A stretch of 64,000 nucleotides of DNA from Erythroxylum novogranatense (lineage: Eukaryota; Streptophyta; Magnoliopsida; Malpighiales; Erythroxylaceae). Positions 11,114-24,765 of the stretch are shown here, piece by piece (positions within the stretch are counted from its first letter, which is position 1; each line of letters starts with the position of its first letter). The stretch lies in NCBI GenBank assembly GCA_029891385.1, contig CM057228.1:25634809-25698808 (forward strand), written 5' to 3'. Made by a program: the position numbers and the translations under genes. The notes beneath the pieces are model-generated. The model saw only the letters and a list, made by a program, of their open reading frames with translations, searched no databases and was not told the origin of the DNA.

Positions 11114-14100
11114 CCCCACACTAAAAATTGATATCAAACGGACAATATCAAAATTAATTAACCCCATAAATTAAATAAATTATGAATAAAAAACAACCCA
11201 ATTAATGAAAATCAAGAAAATGGACAACCTAAAAAATTATTACCCAATTCTTAATAACTTATAATGGTAATATAAAATATTAACAATTTAGAAATTGATT
11301 TAATTAAAAAATTGGTTCAGAACTCTAGGATTTGAGAGTCAAGATGGTTAAAGTTGAAACATGATTAATCTGTAGTTTCAAAGCAATTGCATATTGATAG
11401 ACGATTACTTAGGAGGTGGCTATGATTGGGGGATAATCGGAGGTTGAATGACTACATTTGAACTATTTGAGATGGCTAAATTTGAGAGGGTTGTATAAAT
11501 ACACCAACATTACAACACAAACTTAAAACCTATTACTGTTTCAACTTTCTTTACACTTTATACTCATCCTTTACTTAAATAAAATTATCTTTTCAAGTTA
11601 ATATTTAAGCCTCAACACTCTTTAGCATCTAGTAACTTAGAATTATATTTCTCTAAGTTTCCCAAAGCCCATTTATATCTTTGTTTAGAAGTCAGACACA
11701 TTTTAAAAAAGAATTCCTCCTTGGCATGCTTGAATTCCAAGTTGGTCATAAAAATGATCAACACTAACCTAAATTAACAGAAAAATGAAATACTAAACTT
11801 TAAATTAAGAAGAAACATTTAAAGGCTTGGTTAAAATTCACCTAACCTTTTGACATGAAAACAAACACCTTCTCATGAATTCTCTTACTTACTTAGCTTA
11901 AAGCCAATATAGTAAATTGATTTATAGTCACTTGTTTAAATATTTATTTTATTTTATTTTATCTTTCAATGAGATACTAATTTTTTAAATAATTGGCTTT
12001 TAACTCAATGATATGATTAAATTATACAAAATATTATAATGGAAATTTAATGTTTGTTGTCATAATTATTAAAGCAAATTAAGTAAATTAGTTATTAATA
12101 CTTATAACTACTAGCCTAAATAAATTATATCATTAAGCGACCAAACTTATAATTGTCATCTCGATTAATCTTCTCTCAATGATAAAGATTTTTCCGAATT
12201 ATTCTATTTTAAGCTAATTGTAATAAAACTAATAAAGTGAAAAGAATACTGATTTGTAAATCAATTGATTCTCTCTCACACTTGAGTTGTACTTTATCCT
12301 TAATGTAAAAATATAAAGAATGAAAATAAATATTAAAGATAATAAATATATAAGGAGGAAAAAAAGGTAGGAAAATTTCTTTTTCGACACCTATTTGTTA
12401 TCCACTCTAAGGTATTTATGATTTTCACGTAGTATTTATTTATATCTTGAATACAATTACAAGTAAAAAAGATAATAAAATTCAAATGAAACTTAATAAT
12501 AAATTAAACAAAAATAAAGTACTAAGCACGAAGCAAATAACATAACTAAAATAATAGTTAAGGATAATAAAAGGAAGAACAAAATCCTCAAAATGTACAA
12601 AGCTTAGAGTTAAAAAAAGTAAATAAAGTCAGTCAACATTTAATAATCTATCACCCTATGTAGGTATTTAAGGGTAGGAAAGTTGATTCTCTTAGTTGTA
12701 GATGGGTTGTAATTAGACCTGTTTGTTGATATAGTTTCCCAAAACTCTAGAGGTGTTATCTTATAAAGCTCAATAAGGAAATCATTTTTAAATTTTTTGA
12801 AATCTTTTATGGTCACCCATTCAAATGTGTAAAATCTACATCCCATTACAAACTCATTAAAAGACAAAGAGTGTTTAATTTCCCCATAACCTAAACTCTA
12901 TTGTGTCCTTCATATCACATTTATCATGCTTAATCACGTTATAGATAGTTAAAATTTCTAAAGCAATTTCTTAGTAGGCATTATCAATCATATCAAAATT
13001 TCATTTATACCATTTACTATTTATATAACTGCTCATTTCATCTACCAAACCTATATTTTTTATATCATTCTATTTAATGATTATATTCTCTTGAAAGGTC
13101 TAAGCTTCAAGTAAACATAACATTCGAGATGTTCATTTTATAAAATATAAGTATAAGGTGTCCATTATTGGATAAAATCCTATCTTATATGTATACTTTT
13201 CTATTTAAGCTATCTTAGATTGCTTATCCCAAACTTATGGTTTTGTATTGTACCCATCGATACCAATCATAAGGCTTCGTATTGATTAGAAAATGGTACA
13301 AAATATTAACTTTAAGTATTGGTTCAAAATTTTAAATGGCACCAATTTTTTTAATTAGTATTAGTTAGTACTAACCAGTACCTAAAATATAGATGAAATA
13401 TAGGTAAATATTTTAATTTCAAATAAATTAAAGATTAAATTAAAAAAATAAAACCTATGATTTTCCTCTCCTCTCTGACATGCCATTATTGTTATGCCTT
13501 TAACTCTGCTGAATATGAAAAACTCGTCTCAACTCTTCAAAATTGCAACTTTTAACTCTTTGAAATTGTAACCCTCACTGTCAATCATCTCTCTAAACTT
13601 TTAACTCTCAACTCTTAATTAAGTCTCTAAGCTCAACTCTCACTCTCTCAATCTGCTCTTAACACTCAACTCTCTTAATGATAGTTTCGTTGTCATTGAT
13701 CTTATCTATCCTCCCTCCTCGTTACCATTACCTCTTGTTACTGTCTTTTGTCCTTGCTATCAGTTATATTTTGCCTCTCTAATCTCATGTTTCACCTATC
13801 CAATCTCACTTCTTATTGTCTGTCTCACTGTTTTAGGTAACATGTAGAAAGTTGGAATAATAACTATAGTATGATGAGATGTTTTCCTCACAGATTCCTT
13901 ACCCAAACCCTTAAACCCCACTTTAAAAAACTTTCAAATATTTCATTTTTTAGGCCCCAAAGACCTTGTTCTTTTTTAAGAAATAAACAGAAAGCTAATT
14001 AAGACTAGTTTTTAAATGTTGTTCTTTTACATGAGCTTAATGTTTTACCAATTTAGAGTTAGGAAAATATCGTTCAATAAGAAGGTTTTATAGTAAGCTA

Positions 14101-15369
14101 ACTGGAGAGATAAGAAATAAAATTGGTGGTAACTTAAGTGAATGGGTTTAGTGTGAATAAGGAATAGTTACTTTTAAAGGGTTCTCTTTACTTGTTGAAG
14201 CTTTGGTTGATGGAGAAAATAGATATGGAGATTTGGAAATGGAGAGGTTGATTGATAGGACTATCAATATTAAGATTGTTCTTATTGCTAGAACTTGGTC
14301 TATCACCTAGTTACTCACATTATATTAAGATCATGATTACTAACATGAAAATTAGTTAAGCTTTAGGCATTAAAAATGTAGGTAAAGATTGCAAAAAAAT
14401 TTATTTGATAATCAATGTTACTTTGATTACTATATATAAAGAGAAAGTTGTTATATCAAATTTATGTTATTATAATTTTTTAAGAAAAAGGTTAAAGATT
14501 TAGGATAAGATTTGAAAATTTTAGGACAAGATTTAGGACATGAATGTAGCCTAGGCCATAGATTTTCCTAAACTTTTTAAAAATACATGACCAGAAGCAC
14601 GAACGTGTCCTTAAATCGTGGATCCTACTATTTCAACTCTTTGTTGCGAATCCTATTATCTCTTATTTCTATATACATGACCAAGAATATAAGCATCTCC
14701 TTAGACCTTGGATCATATTATCTTCAACATTTAGAAGACACGGCCTAAGGCATGGCATATCCCAATTTATAGATCCTCTAGGAAAGCTCATAAATCAATA
14801 TAGTCTGGGACATGTAATAGCCCAGGTTATATTCAATAATATAATTCAACGTATGCTAATCTTGAGCTTTCAATTGACCTATTTCTTAGATCTTTCATCT
14901 CCCATATCCTTAAAAGTAGTGATCACAGTTTTAACTGAGTCAGGCCTATACCAGCTTGATCGAAGTCAACAGGCTCGAGCCAAGCATGACCCAGTTCGAG
15001 CCTAACCCAACTTGAAGTTAAAATATGTTAAATTAAATTACTTTTTTTAAAATTTTTAATTAAAAATAAATTTATCAAGCTTGGTTTGGGCCAATTGGGC
15101 TTTAGGTTGCCCAAGCTTGATGGGCTTAGACTTTGGGTTAGGTCTGAGCTAGAATATACATTTTTGGTTTAGACTAACCGGTCTATTGTCAAACCAACTT
15201 TAAAGTTCCTACTTAAGCTCATAGTTGCCTTCCTTTGTATTCTTAATTACGTAAATATAAAATTAAAGGTAGAAAATACCAAACTCAAATGAAATTAAAG
15301 CAAAATATGACATTATTCATCAAACAAAGGAAAAAAACATCTAAATTATTAGTTCTTAATATTGAAAAC
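11114..15369. other. AT-rich DNA without recognisable genes
   Basis: Includes pyrimidine-rich CT stretches at 13.5-13.8 kb and a segment at 14.9-15.2 kb with imperfect inverted repeats around CAAGCTTG. A motif at about 14.58-14.80 kb (catgaccaagaatataagc and variants) loosely resembles 21.45-21.55 kb and may mark a fragmented old repeat. No gene supported. Confidence 0.45.
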
Positions 15370-16790
15370 AAATCCACATAAAATTGATAAGAAATTAAGT
15401 TTATGATTGGGTTGCCTCCTTATGAGTATCTTTCTATGAGTTTTTTAGGTGGACTCTTTCATTAAACTTAATTACTTGTTAGAACAATGTGAATGCTCCC
15501 TTTTTCATCAACACAAAAAGCGTCATGTAAATGATCGCCATCTTTAATTTGGACCTTCTTCTTTAATTTTACCTTCTCTTTTTTGAAATGATCTAACAGG
15601 GTAAGGAATTCTCGATTTATACTTCTTTGATGTTCTCCTTACTTTGCTATTTTTTCCTCCTTAAGATTGTTCAACTCATCATGCTTTAGAGCAACCTCCT
15701 CTATATGCTACCTAAGGATATGACTTACGTCACTAAGTAAGGTGCCTTATGGTCTCTCTATAATCACTTTAGTTGGTTAACATATTTGAACTTCAAGATT
15801 CCTTATCAAAGCTTTAATGATTCTATAATTGAGAAGAACTTGCTAACATGAAATCTCTTATCATATCTTTTAAACTCAACTACTTCTCTTTCTGAACATG
15901 TTGCTAAAAGTTGGCAAAAGGTTATATTGGAGCCTATTGATTGTTCTTAAGAAAAATGATGATGATTTCGCTACTACAAGTCTTATTGTAGGATTTATTT
16001 TTCCTCTTAAAGCTTATCTTCAAATCCATTTACTCTATTGATTTTGCCATGGGATTTTTAGCTTGACACTCTATTCCTTAATGTCCTCTCCTATAGAATT
16101 TGTAGCTTATAACTTAAGTATTTTGTGATGAAAAGGCTACATAATTTTGCTTTATCACCTCCATTAGAGATATTAGTGCAATTATGACATCTATATTATA
16201 GACCTCAATAAATTTGTTCAGTCTCACTTTTCCTGACTGCTATTAGTAGTTATTCATGATATTTTCTTTTATTAACTTCAAAGCAACCTCTAAAATCTTA
16301 TTATTTAGTGTTCTACCTACTGCAACAACTATCATTTTCCTTATAAAACTTATCAAACCATTGTAGATATATGGAATTGTCTCATATTGAAAGGTCATAT
16401 TATAACCACTTTTTTAGTAGACCTTTATATCTCTCTCATATTTTATATAACGTTTCATTGTCAAGTTGCTAAAGAAAATAGATACAATTCTTTAGCTTTG
16501 TTGTCTTAGATGATGGAAAGTATTTAAAAGGAATTTCTCTCTAAGACTCTCTTAAATATTGATTTGTCAAGTAGGTAATGCTTTAAGTCATTCCTTTGCC
16601 TAATCTTTTAGTGTGAGGAAACAACCTTATCTTAATTGCATCTTCAGTTGCCCTATTGATCTTGACTATGTTACATATCTCCAAAATTGGTGATATGTGT
16701 ATTGGAATCCTCTCCAATTAATCCATCAAATTATACATTCTATTGAAACATTTAAATTACATTGGGGTTTAGTCTTTAGATAATGAGCAT
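15370..16790 (-). pseudogene. Highly degenerate Ty3 (Athila-like) gag relic
   Basis: Read on the minus strand, 16790 to about 16230 gives fragments of a plant retrotransposon gag domain: AKEWLKALPT-like text (one stop inside), FLLNTFHHLR and FFSNLTMKRYIKYERDIKV, then VAVGRTLNNKILEVALKLI. Further left the minus strand keeps features common 3' of Athila-like gag, such as GGAGGCAACCCAATCATAAA near 15400. There are many stops and frameshifts and no LTRs were found. Much older than the elements further right. The lineage call is tentative. Confidence 0.5.
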
Positions 16791-17767
16791 TTGTCTTTTA
16801 CTTTCCAATGTTCAATTATTTTCCTAAGAGAAAGTTTAGTATACTCCATCATTGTTCTCCTTTCTTATTCCATATTTTTAGGTTATAATTATGATGTATC
16901 TCTAAGTTCTTACTTGTTCAATCTCTTCAATTTTGATGTATTCTTTTCTCTTATTTTAGTTATTCTCCAAAAATACAAAATATCGCTTCTTATCGTAAAA
17001 CACAATCACTTTTAAAATAATAGTAATAAAACAAAGAAAAAAACAAGATATAGATAAAATTTATAAAAAGAAAATTAATAAAGTAAAATCTCACAAAATA
17101 AATTAAGAAAACAACTTTACAAGATTAAGGAAATTAGTTAATATATTTCATTGGACCGAATTGACATAGATTATATTAGCGTCTACCTTTTTATGTTAAT
17201 GCCACCAAAGTTTTCCATATTAAAATTTATCACCTATTAACTATGCAAAGTGCACCTATCATTGGTAAGCAATATAATAATAAGTAGGAGTGAATCCCAT
17301 TAAGAAGAAATATAGTTATAAAATTTAATATGATTAACTAGTGTAAGGATAATAAATAAAAACATGGTGTTTATAGCTTTTTTAATGAAGAAGCGTAAAA
17401 TAAAACTAAACTAATTTACTTTGACAATAACCAAGAAAATATTTTAGATGAGTATTTCATCTATTAACACTTTTGACTTCATGATTTAATTAACATAAAT
17501 TAGATATCTTTTGGATTGGTAGGACATCTTAGACATTGAAACTAAACTTTCCTTAGCTATTTAACCATATCTTTACCATTGCTAGCACCTTTTTGAATAC
17601 ATTATACTATATGAAATTATATGAAAGGTTTTACCTTAATATTAGGAATATCACATAGGTCTTCTTTTAGCATCTCATTAAATCCCTTCTACCAATGCTA
17701 TGATTCACTCATACATTTCATATCTTAAATTAAATTAAATCAATCCATCTAAAAAGTAATTACTAGG
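16791..17767. other. AT-rich spacer before the LINE
   Basis: No coding signal or repeat boundary recognised apart from the LINE poly(A) end at its right edge. Confidence 0.4.
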
Positions 17768-17778
17768 TTTTTTTTTTT

Positions 17779-19895
17779 GATAAACGGTTAATTTTATCAA
17801 AAGAATCGGGTATGTACACATACACAGGGGCAAACCCCAGTCAACAAGGAAGGACAAAGCCGTTCCCACCAACCCAAAAAGTCGAAAGCGGGAAACTAGG
17901 AGGACAATGGGCCCAAAGCGTGCGGGCCCTAAACTACCTAAAAAGAAACTACAAGCAGCAAAGCCCATTTGGGCAGCCCAAAAACAAAAGACAGCCAGCC
18001 TATGGACAAACAAATTACAACTCAGCAGAACACGATTCACTGTGCACCAAAGCAATTGAGGCAGGCCCAAACGATCATCCATGAAACGACAAAGGAGAAA
18101 GCAGCACGACACCGTATGAGGACAACCATGAGCATCTGGAAACGATCGCAGACCCACCTAAACGATCAGCCGAAACGGTGTCGCAGACCTCCACGGCAAC
18201 GACGTCGTAGGAAATGCAGAGGGAGGACCGCAGAAGAGCCAAAGGAAACCACCCAGGGGCCAAAGCACCCCAAGAAAGCGATGGCAGACTCAGCCACATC
18301 AGACCAGAAGAAGGGACAATGAGGCTAAGGAACCGGTTCCTAAGGCATACATCTGCCGTATTGAATGTATGCCAAAAGAACCAAAGAAATCGTCATCAGC
18401 AAACAGGAGGATCAACTCATGCCAAGCGGAAAAAGCTCAGGAAGCAACAGAGACACACCCCCCTCCTCTGACCACACGACGACGTATAAAGGGAGCCCGC
18501 CCGCAACCCGGAGATCCATTACTATATCACAGTCCGACCCGAAAAAGTGTACAGACCCATCTCCAAGCAGACTAAAACGGTCGCGGAGTAAGAGACTGCC
18601 GCCTTTCTCCAGCTCCCACACAAAACGTCGCCGTGTGTTAGACAGTCCCCTGATAATAGGAACGATGTCGTGTGGCCCATCCACAACAACACCGTAAGAA
18701 GGCAAAAGCCGGATACTAGGACCCTGGAAACTGCCCTGTTCGAATTTAGCAACAATACCAACAGTCGAAAACTACACCACAAACCTCAACGAAACGATAC
18801 CAAAAGCATAAACCTGGCAACCCCCTAAGCCCGAAACGACATCGTACGAGAGAAACCCAGACGCACCGTAATACACCAGTACCCAATCCCTCCGAACAAC
18901 ACTCAGCAAGACCCACAGCGGAACCCAAAGTCAGTGGTTCATCAGATTACAGGCTCTGTGACACCGTATGAGGAACCAGAAGCAGCAGAACACGACAACA
19001 GCCACTCCATCAATAACATCGTCACAAGAATCCACAGCAACGACGTCGTGTGAGCACAAGACGACGTCGGGCGCTAGGCTGTCCCCTGTATAGAAGCGAC
19101 GTCATGGCACCACAACCCCTGCGACGCCGTTTAGACGTTACCAATTGCGGAGCATAGGACCCAATAGGAGCTCCCTCCCCCAGACTATATACCTCCAACA
19201 AGGCACCCACACAAACAATTAAAAGAACCAACCGCATCTAGTCAAGTACCGTGCCCAGTGGAAACAGGTAAACGTCCCCACTGCAAATGATAAGCTTGGG
19301 CCACGGCTGTCCAAAATCAACCACATCAATGACAGCGTAAAACGACACCGCAAACCCGAAAAAAGATAAACGTGGCGCCTCCGCAACACAGAGCGACGCC
19401 GTTCTAGAGAAACCCATAATCACCGTAACTCACCAGTACCCAAACCTCTCCGAACTACCCACACTATGACCCACAGAGGAAGCCATAGCCAGAAACAGTC
19501 AGCTTAGCAATTGGTGACAAACACAATACCTTATTCTTGGGCACCGCAGCGTAAACCCTACCTCAGATCGCACCACCAAGTATGGAGAGCACGCATAGGA
19601 AGTAAGGACAGGTCCCAAACGTCTCAGAGATGGAGGTGCCACCAGCCATGGTGGCTCACGTACAGTTACCCCTCATTTGCCCAATACGCCTCCAGAGTAC
19701 ATCAACACGCCTTAACTGAGCAATCCCCCGAAGATTAGAAGCCGCTCCGTTCCAACCTTATAAGCTATGGACCAAATTAAAACGGCTGCGTTAAAGACAA
19801 TCGCAGCCATCTGTTTAATTCAAAAGAAAACGCCTGGGCCAGCCCTACCCCTTCGTCCGATAGAAACGACACCGTAGCCAATGTCCACAAGACCT
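17779..19895 (-). other. LINE 3' untranslated region with recurrent ACGACGTCGT-type dyads
   Basis: About 2.1 kb between the ORF2 stop and the poly(A) end, long for a plant LINE. Open on both strands in short stretches because of its GC content, but nothing resembles a protein. It contains about 15 variants of an ACGAC(G/A)(T/C)CGT motif, including perfect palindromes ACGACGTCGT at 18199-18208 and 19040-19049. Confidence 0.65.
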
Positions 19896-21055
19896 TTAAA
19901 ATGGCAGAATATCACACGGGTAGAGACGGTATAAGATTTTATACGTCGACGTTCGAATTTGAGCAACAACATCCCTACCTGTAAACGTAGCCCCATCCAA
20001 CAAAACAACATTTCTGATCTTCCAGATGGAATAAACAGTGCATAAGAAAGACAACCGATGAGCTTTGCTCCGCATGAGAGCCCCCTTACTCTCTTTGCGT
20101 AGCCATTTTACAGCCCGCGAGAGAGACCCCATCTCACGCTGTATGCCCAGCCAAGTACGAACTTCCCGCCATACACCTTTGGAAAAATTACAATTAAAGA
20201 ACAGATGGGCGATAGATTCGACCTCTCCCGTTTGACATAGGCAACAGTCCTGAGCAATGTCAAGAAATAGCAGGTTATCTGTCGTGGGTAACCGGTTCCG
20301 GAAAGCTAACCAAGCAATAAAAGAATACTTCGGAGGGATGTATCTTCGCCATATAAAAGACATCCAGGGACGGCCAGTGTGTTTCAGACGGAGCAGGTCA
20401 TAGACCTTCCCCGACAATAAGCATCCATGAAAACATAGTTTAGGGAGTTCAGTAGAAATTCCCAAGCGTCCACCCAATCGGTCTAATAAACAATCACGAA
20501 TATGAGCAAGTTTTTTCATTAAAGGAGAGTCTCGGGTGTGGGGGATCCACTCCTATATCGACCGCCCCTTCAAGTAAACTTCATGGAGCCACTTAATCCA
20601 CAGTGAATGAGATTCATTATGAACATTCCAGATAGTTTTCGATAACAAAGCTAAATTCCAGACTTTACAATTCTTAAGACCGAGACCACCTTCTTCCTTT
20701 GGCAAACAAATACTGTCCCAAGCAACCCTATAGTGTTTGCCACCCCACAAAAATTTACGACACATAGAAGCGATTTTCTCCAATACAACAGTGGGGAGGG
20801 GAAAGACTTGTAACCAGAACGCTAAAATACCCTGAACCACCGAATTAATAATCTCAACTCGGCCCGCATAAGAAAGTGTGTGCCCATTCCATTTGGTGAA
20901 ACATTCTTCGACTGAATGAAGAAGGCTCGAATATTGTAACACCGAAACTCTCATAGGCGCTAAAGGAACTCCGAGATAACGTATCGAAAATTCCCCTAAG
21001 CCAAAATCTATGAGCTGTAAAATAAGGTCACGCTCCAACCCCCAAACACCACCTA
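19896..21055 (-). pseudogene. LINE ORF2 C-terminal half (RT tail plus zf-RVT)
   Basis: The minus-strand frame runs from about 21050 to TGA/TAA near 19896 with a single in-frame TAG at about 20550. It starts within the RT at LERDLILQLIDFGLGEF, followed by IRYLGVPLAPMR, the signature after the RT palm in plant LINEs, then FLWGGKHYRVAWDSICLPK and EEGGLGLKN. The zf-RVT segment contains CCLCQTGEVESIAHLFFNC, a CX2C...HX4C zinc-binding pattern. The catalytic YADD part of the RT and all of the endonuclease and ORF1 are missing, so it is inactive. The stop may be a TGG to TAG change, consistent with cytosine deamination on one strand. Confidence 0.88.
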
Positions 21056-22277
21056 GAAATCTTATTTAAATATAAGGAGTGTTCAACCAAAATAAATAAT
21101 TTAAAAAACAAAATAAAAAGAAGTTATAATAAAAACAAATCTAGATTAACTTCTTAATTTTGCCATCAACTTGATTTGCTAAAATGACATTTAGATTTTG
21201 ATTCTCTAGTGAAAATTAACTTAAAATCAATCACCCAAAGGTTAGAGAAGCTTTTCCCAGATAACCCTACCTTTTTGAGACCACAAAAAAGATGTATCTT
21301 AGAGGTGTTTTCATTAAAAAAACAACAAAAGTCATATAAACATTAGGCTTTCTACTCTTAACTATATTTTACTTTACTTAAGTCACTGACTATACTATGA
21401 GTATGGCTCAGATTGTAGGCCGTAATGAATTATCTAGGTTATAGACATGATCTTTGGTATGATCGTCTCTTGAAGATGAATACATGGTCTTTGGCATGAG
21501 CATATCTCTTAATTGTGGATCTCACTATTTATTCTCTGACTTGCGCATGATCTTTTATACGACTGTAAATAATCCACCTGATCCTTTCACAACACTTAAT
21601 CCTTTTAGGATGCAAGTTGGCATACAGATGTGAGCTAGACCATATTTCTCTAGAAATTATTAATATCTTCATATTCTTTTATTATAATTGATTCCAATTC
21701 TTGAATAATATCATCCTAAAGTCCAATTTAAATAATTACCTTAAAATATCTAAAAATAAGTAAAAAAAAAAGTAATTTTGCATTAAATCAGGCATAATAT
21801 TTAAGAAAATAAATGCTTATTTCATGCAAATCAGTCGCAAAGTCTAAGCTCAAACCTAATCCAAAGTCCAAAAAAATTTCTTTTAGGTCTTATCCCAAAA
21901 TGAATGCTAGTTAAAACGGGTTTTATACGTTGTAGCGTTGAATTATTTTGCTTACCTTAAGCCAGTTTAATCTTTAGGAAGATATGATGGTTATTAAAGT
22001 AAATATCACAAAATTTGAAAAAGTGAATTTTTGTAGGTAATGGTAGTTATGTTGACATTCTCTTCTACAAGGCATTACAAACAATGAGACTTGAATAGTG
22101 GCAATTCCAACCAACATCTTTCCCTCTAGTTAGGTTTGAAGGAGATCAAATCTTTATTAAAAGAAAATTGGATTTGATCAACTTTTGATAGAATCAGGAA
22201 TATCTTAATAGGATATTACGATTATCTATATGATATCTAAAACTATTGTATATAATATATTTTTGGTAATTTTATTA
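21056..22277. other. AT-rich spacer
   Basis: No gene or transposon boundary recognised between the LINE 5' end and the Athila-like element's target-site duplication. Confidence 0.4.
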
Positions 22278-22282
22278 CATAC

Positions 22283-23761
22283 TGATTGAGCCAAGTTTAC
22301 ATTATAAATTGGCTGCATTTTCATAGCTGCTTATGCATTTGTTGACTCCTAGTTGATGATTTTTGTGCTTAAATTGGTTCCTCATACATAGTTCTTTCAA
22401 TTTGCAATTTGTCAGGAAATTGTCATGATTTAATTCTTATTTCTCCATAATTTTTATTGGGACAATTGATACTGCAAATTGTTATTATTTTATTGCAGGA
22501 ACAAAGGAGTCAACAGTCATTGATCCATCCGCACGTCGCGACGAGTAAGTCACTTCCATACGTCGCGACGAATATTAATTCATACGTCGCGACGAGCAGG
22601 CAAATTCACACGTCGCGACGAATTTTTATTTATACGTTGCGACGTATGAGCGGATATCCGACCTTTTATGGAAAGTTTGTCTCATTATTCCAACCCGACC
22701 CGCGTCCCATCATATAAAAACTTGCCAATTTTAGGTCATGGACAGACTTACACACACAGAATCAAGACACAGAGTCTGGAGACTGGGAGAGGCGCAGATT
22801 TTTATTATTCAGGCAGTAGAGAGACGACACCGTCCTTCGACATCGTCTTCACATTTTCATCTCCAACGATTACAGCCATCAACATTGTCACCGTCAGTGT
22901 CTTCTGCCAACATGAGCATCGTTCCATCTCCAGTATCTGAGGGATCAACCAGAGTCATGCGTGGCTGAGTCAACCTTCCTCTTGAAGATGTAGCAATGGT
23001 TTGAGTTCACGGAAGCTTCAAAGGGGAGTATCATATAGTGTCGAAAGTTTAGTTATATTTGTGTAAAACTCTGAGTTAGAGATTGCATCGGTGTAGCTAG
23101 ATTAGCATGGTTATAGTTTAATCATGTGTTGAACACTATGTTGAGATTTGGACAAAGTAATTTGTAGAACTTTTGATGTTTAATATATGAAGTTTCATAT
23201 ATGTCGTTGGATATTGCATTTACGGTCTTCATCTGCCTAGTTGTGTTTGATTGAGATTGTTGAGTTTTATCCAATTGACCGATTGCAATTACTTGTCCAT
23301 TTTCACACTAAGATGCAGAACAAAGATTTAAATAATGGAGTTCATTAATTAAATCTTTGGACCTAAAGAGTCCTTTAGGGTTGATCTTTCGAAACTTAGT
23401 GGAGTGTGTCCCTGAAAATCAATTTTGAACCGTGATAGCCTGCGCCATTTTCAAAAGGATTTCTATCAATTTGATTTTCTATCTTACCATTGTTAATTGC
23501 ATTATTCCTAAAATTCCAAAAATATTCTTTTATACTTTTTGTCTATCTTGATTACTTTATCATTTTGACCGAAATACCAAACCCCATTTTATCAACTTCA
23601 ATTGCAATTTTTGACATTTAGGCTAGGTTAGACCATTTTTATTTGGTTCCAATTAAGTGAAACGACCCGCGGTTGCATTCTATACCGCAATCTTGGAATT
23701 TCTTTTATTTGATCGGTTTCCAAGGATCGATCGTAAGATCGCATCGACAGAGCCGTGATCA
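22283..23761 (+). repeat. 5' LTR of the Athila-like element
   Basis: 1479 bp, TG...CA ends, near-identical to 40436-41942. Contains five CGTCGCGACG-type palindromes spaced 24-27 bp (22534, 22561, 22585, 22611, 22635). The 3' LTR has one more unit, so the array changed copy number after, or during, insertion. Confidence 0.93.
22532..22650. repeat. CGTCGCGACG palindrome array in Athila-like LTR
   Basis: Five 10-bp palindromes (one with a single change) at 24-27 bp spacing. Counterpart in the 3' LTR is 40695-40845 with six. Confidence 0.9.
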
Positions 23762-23764
23762 AAT

Positions 23765-23782
23765 TGGCGCCGTTGTCGGGGA
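23765..23782 (+). promoter_or_regulatory. Primer binding site, tRNA-Asp type
   Basis: TGGCGCCGTTGTCGGGGA lies 3 bp after the LTR. It differs by one base from the TGGCGCCGTTGCCGGGGA known from Athila elements (complement of the tRNA-Asp 3' end). Confidence 0.85.
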
Positions 23783-24095
23783 GCCAAGAATTGGTTTACC
23801 GTCGGATAGCCATTGTCATTCATTTGAATTGTCGTTGATAATCGGAATCATTGTTTTTGCTTGCATTTAGTATAGTTTGATTTTTACGCTTGTTCATAGT
23901 ATAGGTTTGATTCCCCTTTGCACACGCATACATCATACTTTGATTTTTGTCTCTTACTTTGCACATTTTTTTTCTCACACGTACACACTCATACATCCAT
24001 ACTCTCGCATTCATCGCATTTCACTTTTATCCGATCTTGTGTGACTGTGAGCAATTTTGTTACCATTCATTTTATTTGTGGATTGATTTTTGTGC

Positions 24096-24765
24096 ATGCC
24101 CAGGAGAGGTAGACTTGTTCAATTCCAACCTGAAGTTGAGACATTTGAGGAGACTTAGGAAAGAGAGGAAAGAACAAGAGAGAAAGAAAATAGTTGAGCG
24201 AGATAGTGAGAATATGGCTGAGAACCCAAACATTTTCCCAAATCCTGATTTTCCTGTTCACCAACCTAGAAATGGGACTAATGGAGGAAATGGTGAGCAT
24301 GAGAGAGTGGGAGAGAACAATGAGAACCAGAGACGTAGGACAATTAGGGAAGCTACAACATCTGACGTGCATTATGATCCATTTACTGCTGCTTGCCCTA
24401 ATTTTGATGTAAATTTTGAGATTAAAGGTTTGTTAATTAATTCTCTTCCTAAATTTCATGGTTTGGCAGGAGAAGATCCATACATGCACCTACAGGCTTT
24501 GACAATGATCTGCCAGAGTATGAAGCCAGTAGGAGCTACTTTGGACCAAGTGCTGTGGAAGGTATTCCATTTGTCCTTGGAAGGGAAGGCACGAGAGTGG
24601 TACATGAGTCTTCCGAGGCATGTGGCTAATGCCTATCATAGTTGGGCCAACCTGAGGAAAGCATTTTTGGAGAAATATTTTCCAGCCTCCAGGACATCTT
24701 CGATGAGGAAGGAAATCTATTCAGCCCGCCAGGATTATGATGAGTCACTGTATGACTATTGGAAC
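24096..24765 (+). pseudogene. Athila-like gag, N-terminal part, cut by copia insertion
   Basis: The likely start is ATG 24096 (MPRRGRLVQFQPEVE), the usual N-terminus of this gag family. The frame then meets TAG at about 24156, and the family text continues in another frame (RKERKEQERKK onwards), so a small indel lies near 24155. The gag domain follows: DPYMHLQALTMICQSM, then VFHLSLEGKAREWYMSLP and FLEKYFPASRTSSMRKEI, ending YDYWN at 24765 where the copia LTR begins. Gag forms the virus-like particle that packages element RNA. The continuing frame from an upstream Met at 23947 lies in the leader and is probably not the true start. Confidence 0.85.

Larger units (their letters stand above)
17768..21055 (-). 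mobile_element. 5'-truncated L1-type LINE
   Basis: Non-LTR retrotransposon inserted on the minus strand. The T run at 17768-17778 is its poly(A) tail, preceded in element orientation by the plant-LINE-like 3' end GATAAAATTAACCGTTTATC. The coding part retains only the C-terminal part of the reverse transcriptase ORF and the zf-RVT region. It begins abruptly near 21055, as expected for abortive target-primed reverse transcription. Base composition is clearly more GC-rich than the surroundings. I could not identify a convincing target-site duplication. Confidence 0.85.

Noticed and set aside
17735..19423. Numerous open frames on both strands in the LINE 3' region
   Set aside because: Due to GC content and few stops; overlapping on both strands, no family resemblance, and within the 3' UTR.
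17700..21100. Target-site duplication of the LINE
   Set aside because: Only a short CTAG(G/A) similarity at the two ends; not enough to call.
22530..22650. CRISPR-like array (regular short repeats with spacers)
   Set aside because: Plant retrotransposon LTR with 10-bp palindromes and 14-17 bp related spacers; no cas genes and a eukaryotic context.
23947..24095. In-frame N-terminal extension of Athila-like gag (hydrophobic His/Phe-rich, signal-peptide-like)
   Set aside because: Lies in the untranslated leader; the family's usual start MPRRGR is at 24096 in another frame.
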